A program made the position numbers and the translations under genes. Positions 8,232 to 17,963 of a stretch of 64,000 nt of DNA are shown one piece after another (positions within the stretch are counted from its first letter, which is position 1; every line of letters starts with the position of its first letter). Under the pieces are notes generated by a model. The model was not told the DNA's origin. It saw only the letters and a list, made by a program, of their open reading frames with translations, and made no database searches. This DNA is from JAGOUU01 sp964387745 (lineage in GTDB: Bacteria > Pseudomonadota > Gammaproteobacteria > JAGOUU01): NCBI GenBank assembly GCA_964387745.1, contig CAYLXL010000005.1:3071-67070 (forward strand). Direction: 5' to 3'.

Positions 8232-9335
8232 ATGAGCCAAGTAAACCTATTAAATTTTTCCAGATCTGATCTCGAGCAGTACTTTTTAAGCATTGGCGAA
8301 AGCAAGTTCCGTGCTACCCAGGTCATTCAGTGGATCCATCAAAAGGGGATTACCAATTTTGATGATATGACTAATTTGAGTCTAGCTCTACGGGTTAAGC
8401 TTGAAGAATTATGCTGTATTGATCGACCTAAAGTTGTCTTAAAAAAGCAAGCATCTGATGACACTATTAAATACTTGATAGAGTTAAGCCCGGGTAATTG
8501 TATTGAAACTGTTTACATTCCTGAGACTAACCGAGCTACTTTGTGCGTATCATCACAAATAGGTTGTGCATTGAATTGCACTTTTTGTTCGACAGCCCAA
8601 CAAGGTTTTAATCGTAATCTTAGTTGCAGCGAAATTATTTCTCAGTTATGGATTGTTTATAATGATTTAAAAACCAATAACCCACAAAATTTACCACAAG
8701 TTACTAATGTTGTTTTTATGGGGATGGGCGAACCATTATTAAATTATGAAAATGTTCTAAAAGCTTCTAATTTGATGCTAGATGATTATGCTTATGGGTT
8801 GTCTAAATATAGAGTGACTTTAAGTACCTCAGGGGTAGTCCCTAATTTAGAGCAACTACAAAAAGATTCACCAATGGCGCTAGCTGTATCATTACACGCG
8901 ACTAATAATGAGTTGAGAAATACTCTCGTGCCAATCAATAAGAAATACCCAATCGAACAGTTACTAGCGGTATGTAAAACTTATTTTGCGAAAGAGCCTA
9001 GACGTAAAGTTACTTTTGAATATGTTATGTTAGAAAACGTTAATGATTCGCCAAAACATGCTCGTGAGTTAATTAGAATCTTAGAGGGTGTTCCAGCCAA
9101 AGTTAATTTAATACCATTTAATCCATTCCCAAGAACAAATTATAAATGTTCTAGCCAAGACGCAATTTATAAATTCCATGATATACTGAACAAGTCTGGT
9201 TTGATCACTACTATTCGTAAAACCCGTGGTGATAACATTGATGCGGCTTGTGGACAGTTGGCTGGTGATTTCAAAGATAAAACACCGCGTTCACGGCTTA
9301 TGCGTGAGCGTTTTGAAAAACTAGCTCAAGGCTAG
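8232..9335 (+). CDS. rlmN: 23S rRNA/tRNA adenine-C2 methyltransferase RlmN
   Basis: A radical-SAM enzyme that methylates C2 of A2503 in 23S rRNA and A37 of some tRNAs. The CxxxCxxC cluster motif is present (CALNCTFC, ~residues 113-120), with GMGEPLLN for SAM binding, the second conserved cysteine region near the C-terminus (DNIDAACGQL) and an N-terminal helical domain. 367 aa is normal for the family. I choose ATG 8232 (MSQVNLL...); a TTG five codons earlier (8217) is in frame, and neither has a strong ribosome site. It is the first gene of the conserved run rlmN-pilW-rodZ-hisS-yfgM-bamB-der. Confidence 0.95.
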   Translation: MSQVNLLNFSRSDLEQYFLSIGESKFRATQVIQWIHQKGITNFDDMTNLSLALRVKLEELCCIDRPKVVLKKQASDDTIKYLIELSPGNCIETVYIPETNRATLCVSSQIGCALNCTFCSTAQQGFNRNLSCSEIISQLWIVYNDLKTNNPQNLPQVTNVVFMGMGEPLLNYENVLKASNLMLDDYAYGLSKYRVTLSTSGVVPNLEQLQKDSPMALAVSLHATNNELRNTLVPINKKYPIEQLLAVCKTYFAKEPRRKVTFEYVMLENVNDSPKHARELIRILEGVPAKVNLIPFNPFPRTNYKCSSQDAIYKFHDILNKSGLITTIRKTRGDNIDAACGQLAGDFKDKTPRSRLMRERFEKLAQG

Positions 9336-9393
9336 CCATATCCGTAGCTTAAGAGACGAAGGGTATATAAATTTAACTAAATTAAGGACCTTT

Positions 9394-10281
9394 ATGCAGC
9401 TAAGACTGTGTAATTATTATTTACGATCTTTTAGACTTCCCCAAATTTTAATTATTTCTGTTTCTATAGTTGTAGCTTTATCAGCTTGCTCATCCCAGAC
9501 TACAACTAAAGAGCTACAAGTGCGTCGTGCTGAAAGCACGTTGGGTGACGTTGACTTGGTACGTTCAGCAAAATATAACATTCAGCTAGCTTTAGGATAT
9601 ATAGCACAAGGTGACGTAGAGCGCGCAAAAGAAAAATTATTAAAAGCGGTCAAGCAAGCGCCACAATTACCTGAAGTTCATTATAATCTAGCACATTTTT
9701 ATTATTTGATAGATGAGCGCGATTTAGCAGACAATCATTTCAATCGTGCCATCTCTTTAGCCTCAAATAGTGAAACAGGTGCTCTAGGTACAGCTAATAA
9801 TAACTATGGTGTATTTTTGTGCCAAATTAATAACTTCAGTAAAGCTTATGACCAATTTGCTCAGGCAATAGCAGATCAAAACTATGCTGACAGTGCTTCA
9901 GCTTATGAGAATGCAGGTTTATGTGCATTAAGAGCCCAAGATAAAGAATTAGCTGTGAGTTATTTTGAAAATGCGGTCAAGAAAAACCCTCTAGCTGCCA
10001 AGTCGTTAATAGAGCTTAGCGAATATAATTACGATACGCAAAATTTTGAGAAAGCTAAATATTATTTACAAAGATACAATCAGCTCAACCAACAGGACAA
10101 AAGAGCGCTCATGCTAAACCTAAAGTTGGCATTAGCAGAGGGAAATGCGACCGAGACTAAAATGATTTCTTCGAATATATTAGGAAAATTCCCCGAAATG
10201 AAAGAAGAATTATCTAAATTACAGGGCATGAGTAAGAAAATACAAGTTTCTCCTAAAAATAGAGTAAAATTAGGAAACTAG
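9394..10281 (+). CDS. pilW: type IV pilus stability lipoprotein PilW/PilF (TPR)
   Basis: An N-terminal hydrophobic segment ends in a lipobox (ALSAC, Cys ~32), then about six TPR-like helical repeats (e.g. ALGYIAQGDVERAKEKLLKA, ~residues 67-86). This architecture and its position between rlmN and rodZ identify PilW/PilF, the outer-membrane pilotin that helps the PilQ secretin assemble. 295 aa, a little longer than usual. SD-like AAGGA precedes the ATG. A TcpQ/PilN-type secretin pair lies elsewhere in the window, but PilW is normally linked to type IVa pili. Confidence 0.88.
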   Translation: MQLRLCNYYLRSFRLPQILIISVSIVVALSACSSQTTTKELQVRRAESTLGDVDLVRSAKYNIQLALGYIAQGDVERAKEKLLKAVKQAPQLPEVHYNLAHFYYLIDERDLADNHFNRAISLASNSETGALGTANNNYGVFLCQINNFSKAYDQFAQAIADQNYADSASAYENAGLCALRAQDKELAVSYFENAVKKNPLAAKSLIELSEYNYDTQNFEKAKYYLQRYNQLNQQDKRALMLNLKLALAEGNATETKMISSNILGKFPEMKEELSKLQGMSKKIQVSPKNRVKLGN

Positions 10282-10381
10282 ATAAACTTTATGCTTAAAG
10301 TTTAGAGCAATTTATATTATGATGTGTTTAAATTTAGTGAAATTATTTAAAATTTAAAGATATTATAAAGAGTCACAAGCT

Positions 10382-11242
10382 ATGAGCGAAATTATAGAAG
10401 ATACTATCCAAGATGCTACCCAAGAAGCAAAACAAAAAGCTTCAACAAAAGCAGTCAATAAATTAACATCAAAGTTTTCTCATAATAGTGCTAATTACGT
10501 ACCTAAGCCTAAAGATCATCTGCAAGATCCTTTAGAAATTAGCTCGATAACTGAAGAAGAAATAGCAGAATTAGAAAGTGTGAATCATACAATTAATGCG
10601 ATGTCGCTTGGACCTGGCAATTTGTTAAAAGTTACACGTGAAGAAGCAAAACTTTCAAAAGAAGATGTCGCGCAAGAACTAAGACTAACAGTCAGACACA
10701 TCGATTATCTAGAGCAAGACGCTTACCATAAGTTTCCAGCTGTTGCTTTTTATATTGGCTACTTACGCAATTACTCTAAATTTTTAGGTCTTGATCCTAA
10801 TAAGTTGATTGCGAAGTTCCATGCGGTTTACAAGGCTGCACCGGAAAGCCCTGTATACAAGAAGACATTAGCTGTAAGCTCAAGCACTATTCTAAAAAAC
10901 TTGAGCGAGCATTGGCCGTTTAACTTCTTCACTAAAGAGCGAACAAGAACTCCAGCTCTTAGCACTAATGGGATCAAATACTTGTTACTAGTTGTATCTG
11001 TATTAACCATTGTTTCAGTTTTATGGTGGTTAGTTGCAACAGTTAATGTTCAAAACGATAAAATAGTTACCGAAAATGTTATGCAGTTAGCACCAGAGGT
11101 AGTCGATGAATTGTTGCCTACGTCACCGGTTATTGTTAAAAATACCCTTGAGAATATAGACAATCCTGAGAATAGCGATAATACTCGAATGCTTTCGCAG
11201 AATACATTTGATAAACAAGACGAACTACAGGATATTAGTTAA
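10382..11242 (+). CDS. rodZ: cytoskeletal cell-shape protein RodZ
   Basis: 286 aa. Residues ~75-145 form an HTH_25-type domain (LLKVTREEAKLSKEDVAQEL ... FIGYLRNYSKFLGLD-like), a basic linker follows, and one transmembrane helix lies at ~199-220 (YLLLVVSVLTIVSVLWWLV). The periplasmic part is short (~65 residues) compared with E. coli RodZ and may lack the full beta-rich C-terminal domain. RodZ links MreB filaments to the membrane-bound elongasome. The N-terminal ~70 residues form a charged extension. The gene lies 14 bases before hisS. Confidence 0.88.
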   Translation: MSEIIEDTIQDATQEAKQKASTKAVNKLTSKFSHNSANYVPKPKDHLQDPLEISSITEEEIAELESVNHTINAMSLGPGNLLKVTREEAKLSKEDVAQELRLTVRHIDYLEQDAYHKFPAVAFYIGYLRNYSKFLGLDPNKLIAKFHAVYKAAPESPVYKKTLAVSSSTILKNLSEHWPFNFFTKERTRTPALSTNGIKYLLLVVSVLTIVSVLWWLVATVNVQNDKIVTENVMQLAPEVVDELLPTSPVIVKNTLENIDNPENSDNTRMLSQNTFDKQDELQDIS

Positions 11243-11256
11243 TCAGGAAGTAATAG

Positions 11257-12609
11257 ATGGCCCATGCGAAGATAAATGCCATTAGAGGCATGAATGATAT
11301 ATTACCTAAAGATATAATCTATTGGCAATTTATTGAGCAAAAATTGCGCGCGTTGTCGGCGAGCTATGGCTATTCTGAAATACGTGTGCCAATCATTGAG
11401 CAAACTAATCTTTTTAAACGTAGCGTCGGTGAGGTCACCGATATAGTTGAAAAAGAAATGTATGTATTCAATGATAGAAATAATGATAGCCTAGCGTTAC
11501 GCCCTGAGGGCACAGCTGGTGTGGTCAGAGCGGGCATTGAACATAGTTTATTCTACGGTGATAATCCCAAAGTCTGGTATATGGGGCCAATGTTTCGTCA
11601 TGAACGCCCACAAAAAGGCCGCTATCGTCAGTTCTATCAGTTTGGTCTAGAAGCCTTTGGTGATCCTTCAGCTTATATGGACGCAGAAGTTTTAGCTTTC
11701 TGTCAGCGCCTCTGGCAAGAGCTGGGATTAAAAGATCATGTCAAGCTACAAATTAATTGTATTGGTAGCTTAGAAGAGAGAGCAAAATATAAACAAGATC
11801 TGATTGTGTTTTTCAAGAATCATTACGACAAGCTTGATGAGGATAGCAAAAAGCGCTTAGAACGTAACCCCTTAAGAATTTTAGATAGCAAGAATCCTGA
11901 TCTTAAAGATTTAATTGCTGCTGCGCCTAAACTGTCAGACTATTTACAAGCCGATAGCAAACAGCATATGCAAATACTGTGTGATAGTTTAAAAAACTTA
12001 AACATAGATTATGAGGTTAATCCTTATTTAGTGCGCGGTTTAGATTATTATTGTCTAACAGTTTTCGAATGGGTAACAGATACTCTCGGATCACAAGGCA
12101 CTGTTTGTGCAGGCGGTCGTTATGATGGGCTCGTTGCACAAATCGGTGGCGATGCAACTCCGGCAGTTGGTTTAAGTATGGGTTTAGAGCGTTTAGTACT
12201 CATGATCCAAGATTTAAATTTATTATCTTCAACTAATCAGGCAGAATATTACCCTGATTGTTATATGATATTGCTTGGGGAAGAGGCTATAAACCATGGT
12301 TTGTGGGTGGCAGAAAAAATTCGGAATGAAATTCCTGCTATTAAAATGGTGCTGAATACCACAGGCCAATCTCCGAAGAATCAATTTAAAAAAGCTGATA
12401 AATCTAAAGCCAAGCGAGCAATCATCATAGGGGATGAAGAAGTAAAGAATAAAATTTATACTGTAAAATCTCTAAACGAGCATGCAGGACAGGTACAATT
12501 AAATCTTGATGAGTTAATTATATCTTTAAAACATAAAAAAGAGAAAGATGTAACTCCAAGCCCGATCATGAATAGTATGTCTAAATCACAAAATAGACCT
12601 GCTAATTAG
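11257..12609 (+). CDS. hisS: histidyl-tRNA synthetase
   Basis: A class II synthetase that charges tRNA-His. Motif 2 region MGPMFRHERPQKGRYRQFYQ (~residues 108-127), the histidine-specific segment GLDYYCLTVFEW (~263-274) and motif 3 (GLSMGLERL) are all present, followed by an anticodon-binding domain. At 450 aa it is ~25 residues longer than usual because of a charged C-terminal tail. An AGGAAG ribosome site precedes the ATG. In many gammaproteobacteria ispG lies between rodZ and hisS; here only 14 bases separate them. Confidence 0.97.
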   Translation: MAHAKINAIRGMNDILPKDIIYWQFIEQKLRALSASYGYSEIRVPIIEQTNLFKRSVGEVTDIVEKEMYVFNDRNNDSLALRPEGTAGVVRAGIEHSLFYGDNPKVWYMGPMFRHERPQKGRYRQFYQFGLEAFGDPSAYMDAEVLAFCQRLWQELGLKDHVKLQINCIGSLEERAKYKQDLIVFFKNHYDKLDEDSKKRLERNPLRILDSKNPDLKDLIAAAPKLSDYLQADSKQHMQILCDSLKNLNIDYEVNPYLVRGLDYYCLTVFEWVTDTLGSQGTVCAGGRYDGLVAQIGGDATPAVGLSMGLERLVLMIQDLNLLSSTNQAEYYPDCYMILLGEEAINHGLWVAEKIRNEIPAIKMVLNTTGQSPKNQFKKADKSKAKRAIIIGDEEVKNKIYTVKSLNEHAGQVQLNLDELIISLKHKKEKDVTPSPIMNSMSKSQNRPAN

Positions 12610-12647
12610 AATAAGATAGTTAATGGCATTATTTGAGGACACTAAGG

Positions 12648-13322
12648 ATGAATGTGCGCGTTTATACAACTGAAGAAGAACAACTAGAAGTCATCAGTAA
12701 TTGGCTAAAAAAGCATGGCAATAAATTAGCTGCGGTTATTATTATGGTAATAACAATAGTAGCTGGCCAGCAGTATTGGCAAAACTACACTCATAATTAT
12801 ACAGTTGCCGCGTCAAGCATATTTGAAAAGATGCAAACGGCAGATGAGAAAGAGCAGACTAATCTCGCCAATCAATTAGCCAAAGATTATAAATCTACAA
12901 TTTATGGCAAGATTGCTGTTAGCTACTTGGCCAATCAATTAGTTGCTGAAAAGAAATGGTCGCAAGCAGCTGAACAATATAGCAAGGTATATACTGAGAC
13001 GAATTCATGGCCTGAACTAAAAATTGTTGCTTTAGAAAATATGGTAAGATCCTATATCGAGCTTAACCAATTAGATAAAGCATCCTTAAGTTTAGCTAAG
13101 GGCGAAAAAGATGGCTTGGACAAACAATACCCATTAAATTTTTATAATCTTAAAGGCGATTTATTACATTATCAAAATAAAAATACGCAAGCAGTTGCAG
13201 CATATAATATTGCGCTTGACGAGATGAGTAAAAATACTATTTTCTCTTCACAATTACCACAATATGCTAATTTGATTACTTTAAAGCGCAATGACTTATT
13301 AGAAGCGAGCGATTTAAAATAA
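12648..13322 (+). CDS. yfgM: YfgM-type inner-membrane TPR protein (ancillary SecYEG translocon subunit)
   Basis: 224 aa from ATG 12648, with AAGG just upstream; a TTG at 12633 is in frame but less likely. A short acidic N-terminus (YTTEEEQLEVISNWLKKHG), one transmembrane helix at ~25-45 and TPR-like helices outside match the YfgM/UPF0070 family, which associates with SecYEG and the chaperone PpiD. Position between hisS and bamB is diagnostic. Confidence 0.88.
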   Translation: MNVRVYTTEEEQLEVISNWLKKHGNKLAAVIIMVITIVAGQQYWQNYTHNYTVAASSIFEKMQTADEKEQTNLANQLAKDYKSTIYGKIAVSYLANQLVAEKKWSQAAEQYSKVYTETNSWPELKIVALENMVRSYIELNQLDKASLSLAKGEKDGLDKQYPLNFYNLKGDLLHYQNKNTQAVAAYNIALDEMSKNTIFSSQLPQYANLITLKRNDLLEASDLK

Positions 13323-13361
13323 TCCACAAAGCATTTAACAAATAGGTTGAAGGACAGCATA

Positions 13362-14522
13362 ATGCAAAGAATTAATAAAATAATGATAACGTTATCATTA
13401 TCAATCGTTACTTTACTTACTGGTTGCAACGCTATTACTGGTGGTACTGATAATTCAGAACCGCCACAAGCATTGAGTAAAATAAAACCGACTAAAAATT
13501 TAGTGAAGCTTTGGTCAGAAAAAGTTGGTGGCGGCGATTATGCTGATTATTTGAGTTTAAAGCCTTTGTTATTAAAAGACAGAGTCATTACAGTCGATGC
13601 AAGAGGTAGCTTGCAATCTCGTAATGCAGCAACGGGTAAATTACTTTGGAATAAAAAACTAAAAAATAAAGTAAATGCTGGTGTGAGTGGTGATGAAGAA
13701 AAATTATTTCTTGGATTAGCAGATGGCAGTGTTATGGCTCTTGATGCTAAGACGGGTGATAAAATTTGGTCACAGCCGCTAAATAAAAACATTCTTAGTA
13801 ACCCATCTTATGATGGTAAAAACGTTTACTTACAAACTACTGATGGCACGCTTACTTCTTTACAAGGCACGACTGGCAAATTAAATTGGGAATATAAAGC
13901 GGTTATGCCAGATTTGACTCTCTATTCTACAAGTAGCCCAGTTGTATGGAATAACTATGTTCTAGCAGGTTTTGCTAATGGTAAAATCATGGCTTTTAAT
14001 AAGCAATCAGGTATTCCAAGTTGGGATTATCAAGTAGCTGTTCCCAACGGTCGTTCCAGTATTCAAAGAATGGTTGATATAAATGCAACTCCAGTGATAG
14101 CCAATAATACTCTATATGTAGTGAGCTACCAGGGTAATATGGTTGCTGTAGATTTAAGTAATGGTGAAGAGTTGTGGAAAGCTAATTTATCTTCAATCGC
14201 AGATTTTACTATAGATAACAAATACTTATATGTTAGTGACACTGAAGGCACGGTTTGGGCGCTCAACAGCAGTAATGGTAGAGTGTTATGGCAACAGCCA
14301 AATTTGCATATGAGGGAACTATCAGGCACGGCTTTTCTAAATGATACTGTTCTCGTAGGTGATTATGCCGGCTATTTTCATGGTTTGGCTCGGGAGCATG
14401 GTGATTTCATTGCTCGAACAAAAGTGGGTGCCAGTGGAATAAGAGTGGCGCCACAAGTAAAAAATGATATAATCTATGTTTTAGACAATAGCGGGCGCTT
14501 AGCAGCCTACAAGCTAGCCTAA
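13362..14522 (+). CDS. bamB: outer-membrane assembly lipoprotein BamB
   Basis: Signal peptide with lipobox LLTGC (Cys ~22), then an eight-bladed PQQ-type beta-propeller with recurring W/A-rich blade motifs (e.g. ALDAKTGDKIWSQPL, AVDLSNGEELWKANL, ALNSSNGRVLWQQ). BamB binds BamA and supports folding of outer-membrane proteins. Start chosen at ATG 13362 with GAAGGA 8 bases upstream; TTG 13347 is in frame but would extend the signal sequence. The signal-peptide codons contain a perfect 22-bp palindrome (13380-13401). Confidence 0.94.
   Translation: MQRINKIMITLSLSIVTLLTGCNAITGGTDNSEPPQALSKIKPTKNLVKLWSEKVGGGDYADYLSLKPLLLKDRVITVDARGSLQSRNAATGKLLWNKKLKNKVNAGVSGDEEKLFLGLADGSVMALDAKTGDKIWSQPLNKNILSNPSYDGKNVYLQTTDGTLTSLQGTTGKLNWEYKAVMPDLTLYSTSSPVVWNNYVLAGFANGKIMAFNKQSGIPSWDYQVAVPNGRSSIQRMVDINATPVIANNTLYVVSYQGNMVAVDLSNGEELWKANLSSIADFTIDNKYLYVSDTEGTVWALNSSNGRVLWQQPNLHMRELSGTAFLNDTVLVGDYAGYFHGLAREHGDFIARTKVGASGIRVAPQVKNDIIYVLDNSGRLAAYKLA
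13380..13401. promoter_or_regulatory. perfect 22-bp palindrome within the start of bamB
   Basis: ATAATGATAAC followed directly by its exact reverse complement, starting 18 bases after the bamB ATG. It could bind a dimeric regulator (its half resembles GATAA-rich sites such as Fur boxes) or fold in the mRNA near the start codon. No protein assignment is possible from sequence. Confidence 0.4.
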
Positions 14523-14566
14523 AACAGAGAGTTAGCGCAGTAAAAAATAAAGTAGTTGGTTTTAAT

Positions 14567-16054
14567 ATGTCTGTACCTGTAATAGCTATAGTTGGGCGCC
14601 CAAATGTAGGAAAGTCTACACTTTTCAATATCTTAACTAATTCTAAAAACGCATTAGTTCATGATAGACCTGGTGTGACACGTGATCGTATCTTTGGTGA
14701 GGGTCAATATGGCCTTAATCAAAATTTTCTTGTTATCGATACAGGCGGTATCAATTTTGATGAAAAGGGTATAGATGCATGTATGGCCGGTCAGGCTCTT
14801 AAAGCTGCTCATGAGTGTGATTTAATCTTTTGGGTGGTGGATGCCAAAGCTGGATTAACGCCTATTGATGAACTGATTGCCAAGCAATTAAGAGCTATAG
14901 ATAAGCAAGTAGTTATTATTGCTAATAAGATTGATGGCCAAGATCCTAATATTGCGCTGGCAGACTTTTACTCATTAGGAATGGGGGAGCCTTATCCTAT
15001 CGCAGCTGCACATCGTCGTGGTATCACTAGTTTAATGGACGAAGTTTTCCCGAAATATTTTAATTATAGACACAGTGACGATTTAGATGATTCAGATGAT
15101 TCAGATGATGAGCTGTTTTTTGCTAGATCAAGTGCTGAAGCAGATCATGAAGATAATAAAGAACGTAGAGATAGTAAAATAAGAGTGGCAGTTATCGGCC
15201 GTCCTAATGTAGGTAAATCTACGCTTATTAACAGAATGCTTGGTGATGAACGTGTAGTTGTTTATGATGAACCCGGCACAACTCGTGATAGTATTTACAT
15301 TCCGTTGCAAAAAGATGATCGTGAATATATTTTGATTGATACGGCTGGAGTTAGAAAACGTGGTCGTGTTACTGATGTGGTAGAAAAATTTTCGATTATT
15401 AAGACGCTCAAAGCTGTGCAGGACGCTAATGTTATTATATTTTTAATAGACAGCAGCGAAAACTTAACTGAACAAGATATGCATTTGCTAAGCTATATTC
15501 AAGATTCAGGTAAGAGCTTGATTCTTGCTTGTAATAAATGGGACGGTTTGTCAGAAGAGCAGAAAGAAAAAGTAAAAAGTGATCTAGATAGACGATTAAG
15601 CTTTGTATCTTATGCTAAAAAATATTTTATCTCAGCTAAGCATGGTACCAATGTGGGGCATCTTTGGAAGAGCATTATTGCTTGCTATGATTCTGTTTAT
15701 AAAAATGAAAATATTAGTACAGCAAAGTTAACGGCTTTATTAGAAGAAGCAGTTGAAACACATCAGCCACCGTTAGTGTCTGGCCGCAGAATTAAATTAC
15801 GCTATGCTCATTTAGGTAGCAATTACCCATTTATGATTGTCATTCATGGTAAGCAAACAGCATCATTGCCTGAGCATTACAAACGTTTCTTAGTGAAATT
15901 TTTTCAAGATAAACTTAAATTATTTGGGACACCAGTATCATTCAGCTTTAAAACTGATGATAACCCATATGCAGGGATCAGAAACACTTTAACACCGCGA
16001 CAAATGTATAAAAGAGAGCGGATGATTAAACATCGGAAATCTATGGAAAGGTAA
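14567..16054 (+). CDS. der: ribosome-assembly GTPase Der (EngA)
   Basis: Two tandem GTPase domains: G1 GRPNVGKST at residues ~8-16 and again ~211-219, each with DTxG (DTGG, DTAG) and NKxD/NKWD (ANKIDG, CNKWDG). The acidic linker DDLDDSDDSDDE (~170-181) joins them, and a C-terminal KH-like domain follows (~380-480). Essential for 50S subunit maturation. 495 aa is normal. Conserved position directly after bamB. Confidence 0.97.
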   Translation: MSVPVIAIVGRPNVGKSTLFNILTNSKNALVHDRPGVTRDRIFGEGQYGLNQNFLVIDTGGINFDEKGIDACMAGQALKAAHECDLIFWVVDAKAGLTPIDELIAKQLRAIDKQVVIIANKIDGQDPNIALADFYSLGMGEPYPIAAAHRRGITSLMDEVFPKYFNYRHSDDLDDSDDSDDELFFARSSAEADHEDNKERRDSKIRVAVIGRPNVGKSTLINRMLGDERVVVYDEPGTTRDSIYIPLQKDDREYILIDTAGVRKRGRVTDVVEKFSIIKTLKAVQDANVIIFLIDSSENLTEQDMHLLSYIQDSGKSLILACNKWDGLSEEQKEKVKSDLDRRLSFVSYAKKYFISAKHGTNVGHLWKSIIACYDSVYKNENISTAKLTALLEEAVETHQPPLVSGRRIKLRYAHLGSNYPFMIVIHGKQTASLPEHYKRFLVKFFQDKLKLFGTPVSFSFKTDDNPYAGIRNTLTPRQMYKRERMIKHRKSMER

Positions 16055-16128
16055 TCTTAAATTTTGCAGTATTTTTTGATTATATAAACTATACTTTCTA
16101 TGTTTAAGAATATAGGGAGATATATTAT

Positions 16129-17022
16129 ATGGATCGTTTATTGTCACGTCTATCTAAGTTTTTTTTGTTTTCAATTGTTTTATTTAGCTTAAACAACTCA
16201 TGTTTTGCCTGGCACCAAACCGGGCATATGTTAGTTGCAAGCGTTGCTTATAAAAATCTCGATAAAAATATTATTAAAAAAGTAGAAAACTTAGCTACTC
16301 GTGGATCTGAAGAATACCCGATGGCGGCAACTTTTGTTACTTCAAGTGTTTGGGCTGATGATATAAAAGAGCATGGTGTTAATTTTTTTAATAATTGGCA
16401 TTATCAAGATTCACTATTTTCAGATGATGGGACGCCTATACCAAAATATTTTAATGATGGTAAGGCGCTTACAATGATAAAGAAATTTAGAACTTTACTC
16501 GAAAGTAGTGATACAACCGTATTAGAAAAATCATTTGCTTTAAAACTGTTCATACATTTAGTCGGAGATATTCATCAGCCGCTACATAGTGCATCTCGTG
16601 TTTCAAAAAACTTTCCAAGAGGAGATATGGGTGGTAACTTATTTAAAATTGCACACCCTAATTTCGGAAACTTACATAGCTTATGGGACTCTGGTTTAGG
16701 AGCTCTAAATGAATTGCAACGACCATTCACTGATAGTGAAATAAGCTGGTTAAATAATTATACTGATGGTTTGATGATGGAGTACTCTAAAAATAGTTTT
16801 ACTGAGCGTGAGATTAGTAGTTCACCAAAGCAGTGGCTGGATGAAGGGGTCGAAATCGTAAAAAATAATGTCTATCAAAATATTAAAAGCGATGAAGCAC
16901 CAAGTAAGAAATACCTAGAAGATAATCGCACAATTGTAAGAAGACAAATTGCTTTAGCTGGATATCGTCTCGCAAATGAATTAAATTGTATCTATAAATC
17001 AGATAAATGTATAAATAAGTAA
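16129..17022 (+). CDS. secreted S1/P1-type zinc-dependent nuclease
   Basis: A signal peptide ends at CFA, so the mature protein starts with Trp28 as in P1 nuclease, whose N-terminal Trp is a zinc ligand. All expected ligand motifs are visible: AWHQTGH, SSVWADD, NWHYQD, HLVGDIHQPLH, GGNLF and NLHSLWDSG. The family cleaves single-stranded RNA/DNA and 3'-nucleotides in the periplasm or outside the cell, which suits nucleotide scavenging. 297 aa is typical. An upstream TATACT (16090-16095) may be its -10. A LytM-type peptidase follows after 8 bases. Confidence 0.9.
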   Translation: MDRLLSRLSKFFLFSIVLFSLNNSCFAWHQTGHMLVASVAYKNLDKNIIKKVENLATRGSEEYPMAATFVTSSVWADDIKEHGVNFFNNWHYQDSLFSDDGTPIPKYFNDGKALTMIKKFRTLLESSDTTVLEKSFALKLFIHLVGDIHQPLHSASRVSKNFPRGDMGGNLFKIAHPNFGNLHSLWDSGLGALNELQRPFTDSEISWLNNYTDGLMMEYSKNSFTEREISSSPKQWLDEGVEIVKNNVYQNIKSDEAPSKKYLEDNRTIVRRQIALAGYRLANELNCIYKSDKCINK

Positions 17023-17030
17023 AAAGATTG

Positions 17031-17963
17031 ATGTATAAATTTTTAGTACAAAAGTTTAGCGTAAATAAGCGACAATTAGTTATTTACGCTAAATTAACAA
17101 TTGCTGTAATATTAGTTAATAATATTAGTTTGGTATTTGCTAGTGCACCGAGTTTACCTCAGGAAGCAGCGGTTCCTGGTGGCATAGTAAAAATAGCTTT
17201 CAATGTTGGGGAAAATTGCAGTTCAGATGAATTACCTAAAGCTTATTTTAATCAGAAACAAGTCATGGTAGTGCCGCACGAGGATAGTTGTAAGAATAAA
17301 AAATTGAATAAATATTACGCTATTATTGGCTTGCCGCTCGATACTAAACCAGGAAATTATAACTTAAGCTATTATGATTTTAACAATCAGATTAAACAAA
17401 AAAAATTTAGGGTTTACAATAAGGCCTATAAAACATCAAGAATAACCATCAAGAATAATAATATGGTTGAGCCTGATGAAAAAACTCAAAAGAAGATTCT
17501 TGAAGACCAAATAAAAATAGGTAAGGCGAGTCACACAAGAACTAATAATCTTCCCAGTAATTTAATATTTCAACCCCCTGTGTCTGGCTTTCGTACCACT
17601 TCTTTTGGTTCAAGAAGAATTATTAATAATATCTCTAAGAGTCCGCATAGCGGGATGGATATAGCTGCCAAAATAAATACTGATGTATTAGCTGTAGCAG
17701 ATGGCGAGGTATTATTGGCAGAAAATTTTTATCTGCCAGGTAATATGGTGGCAATTAATCATGGTAGTGGTTTAATTACTTTATATGCACACTTGAATAA
17801 AATTACCGTTAAAGCTGGAGATGCTGTTAAAGCAGGAGATCTGATAGGCTTAGTGGGTAGTACGGGTAGGGTTACTGGACCGCATTTGCATTGGGCTGTA
17901 AAATTAAATCAAGCATCAATCAATCCAGAATTATTTTTGAAACAGGATATCTATAATGGATGA
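17031..17963 (+). CDS. M23 (LytM) family metallopeptidase
   Basis: 310 aa with an N-terminal hydrophobic export signal (~residues 17-38). An N-terminal beta-rich domain precedes the M23 domain (~185-300), with zinc ligands in HSGMD and HLHW and the YAHL motif between. The domain normally cleaves peptidoglycan cross-links or, when degenerate, activates amidases; here the ligands are intact, so activity is expected. I choose the second codon (ATG 17031) rather than the adjacent TTG. The stop overlaps the start of the YciA gene by 8 bases, indicating translational coupling. Confidence 0.88.
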   Translation: MYKFLVQKFSVNKRQLVIYAKLTIAVILVNNISLVFASAPSLPQEAAVPGGIVKIAFNVGENCSSDELPKAYFNQKQVMVVPHEDSCKNKKLNKYYAIIGLPLDTKPGNYNLSYYDFNNQIKQKKFRVYNKAYKTSRITIKNNNMVEPDEKTQKKILEDQIKIGKASHTRTNNLPSNLIFQPPVSGFRTTSFGSRRIINNISKSPHSGMDIAAKINTDVLAVADGEVLLAENFYLPGNMVAINHGSGLITLYAHLNKITVKAGDAVKAGDLIGLVGSTGRVTGPHLHWAVKLNQASINPELFLKQDIYNG

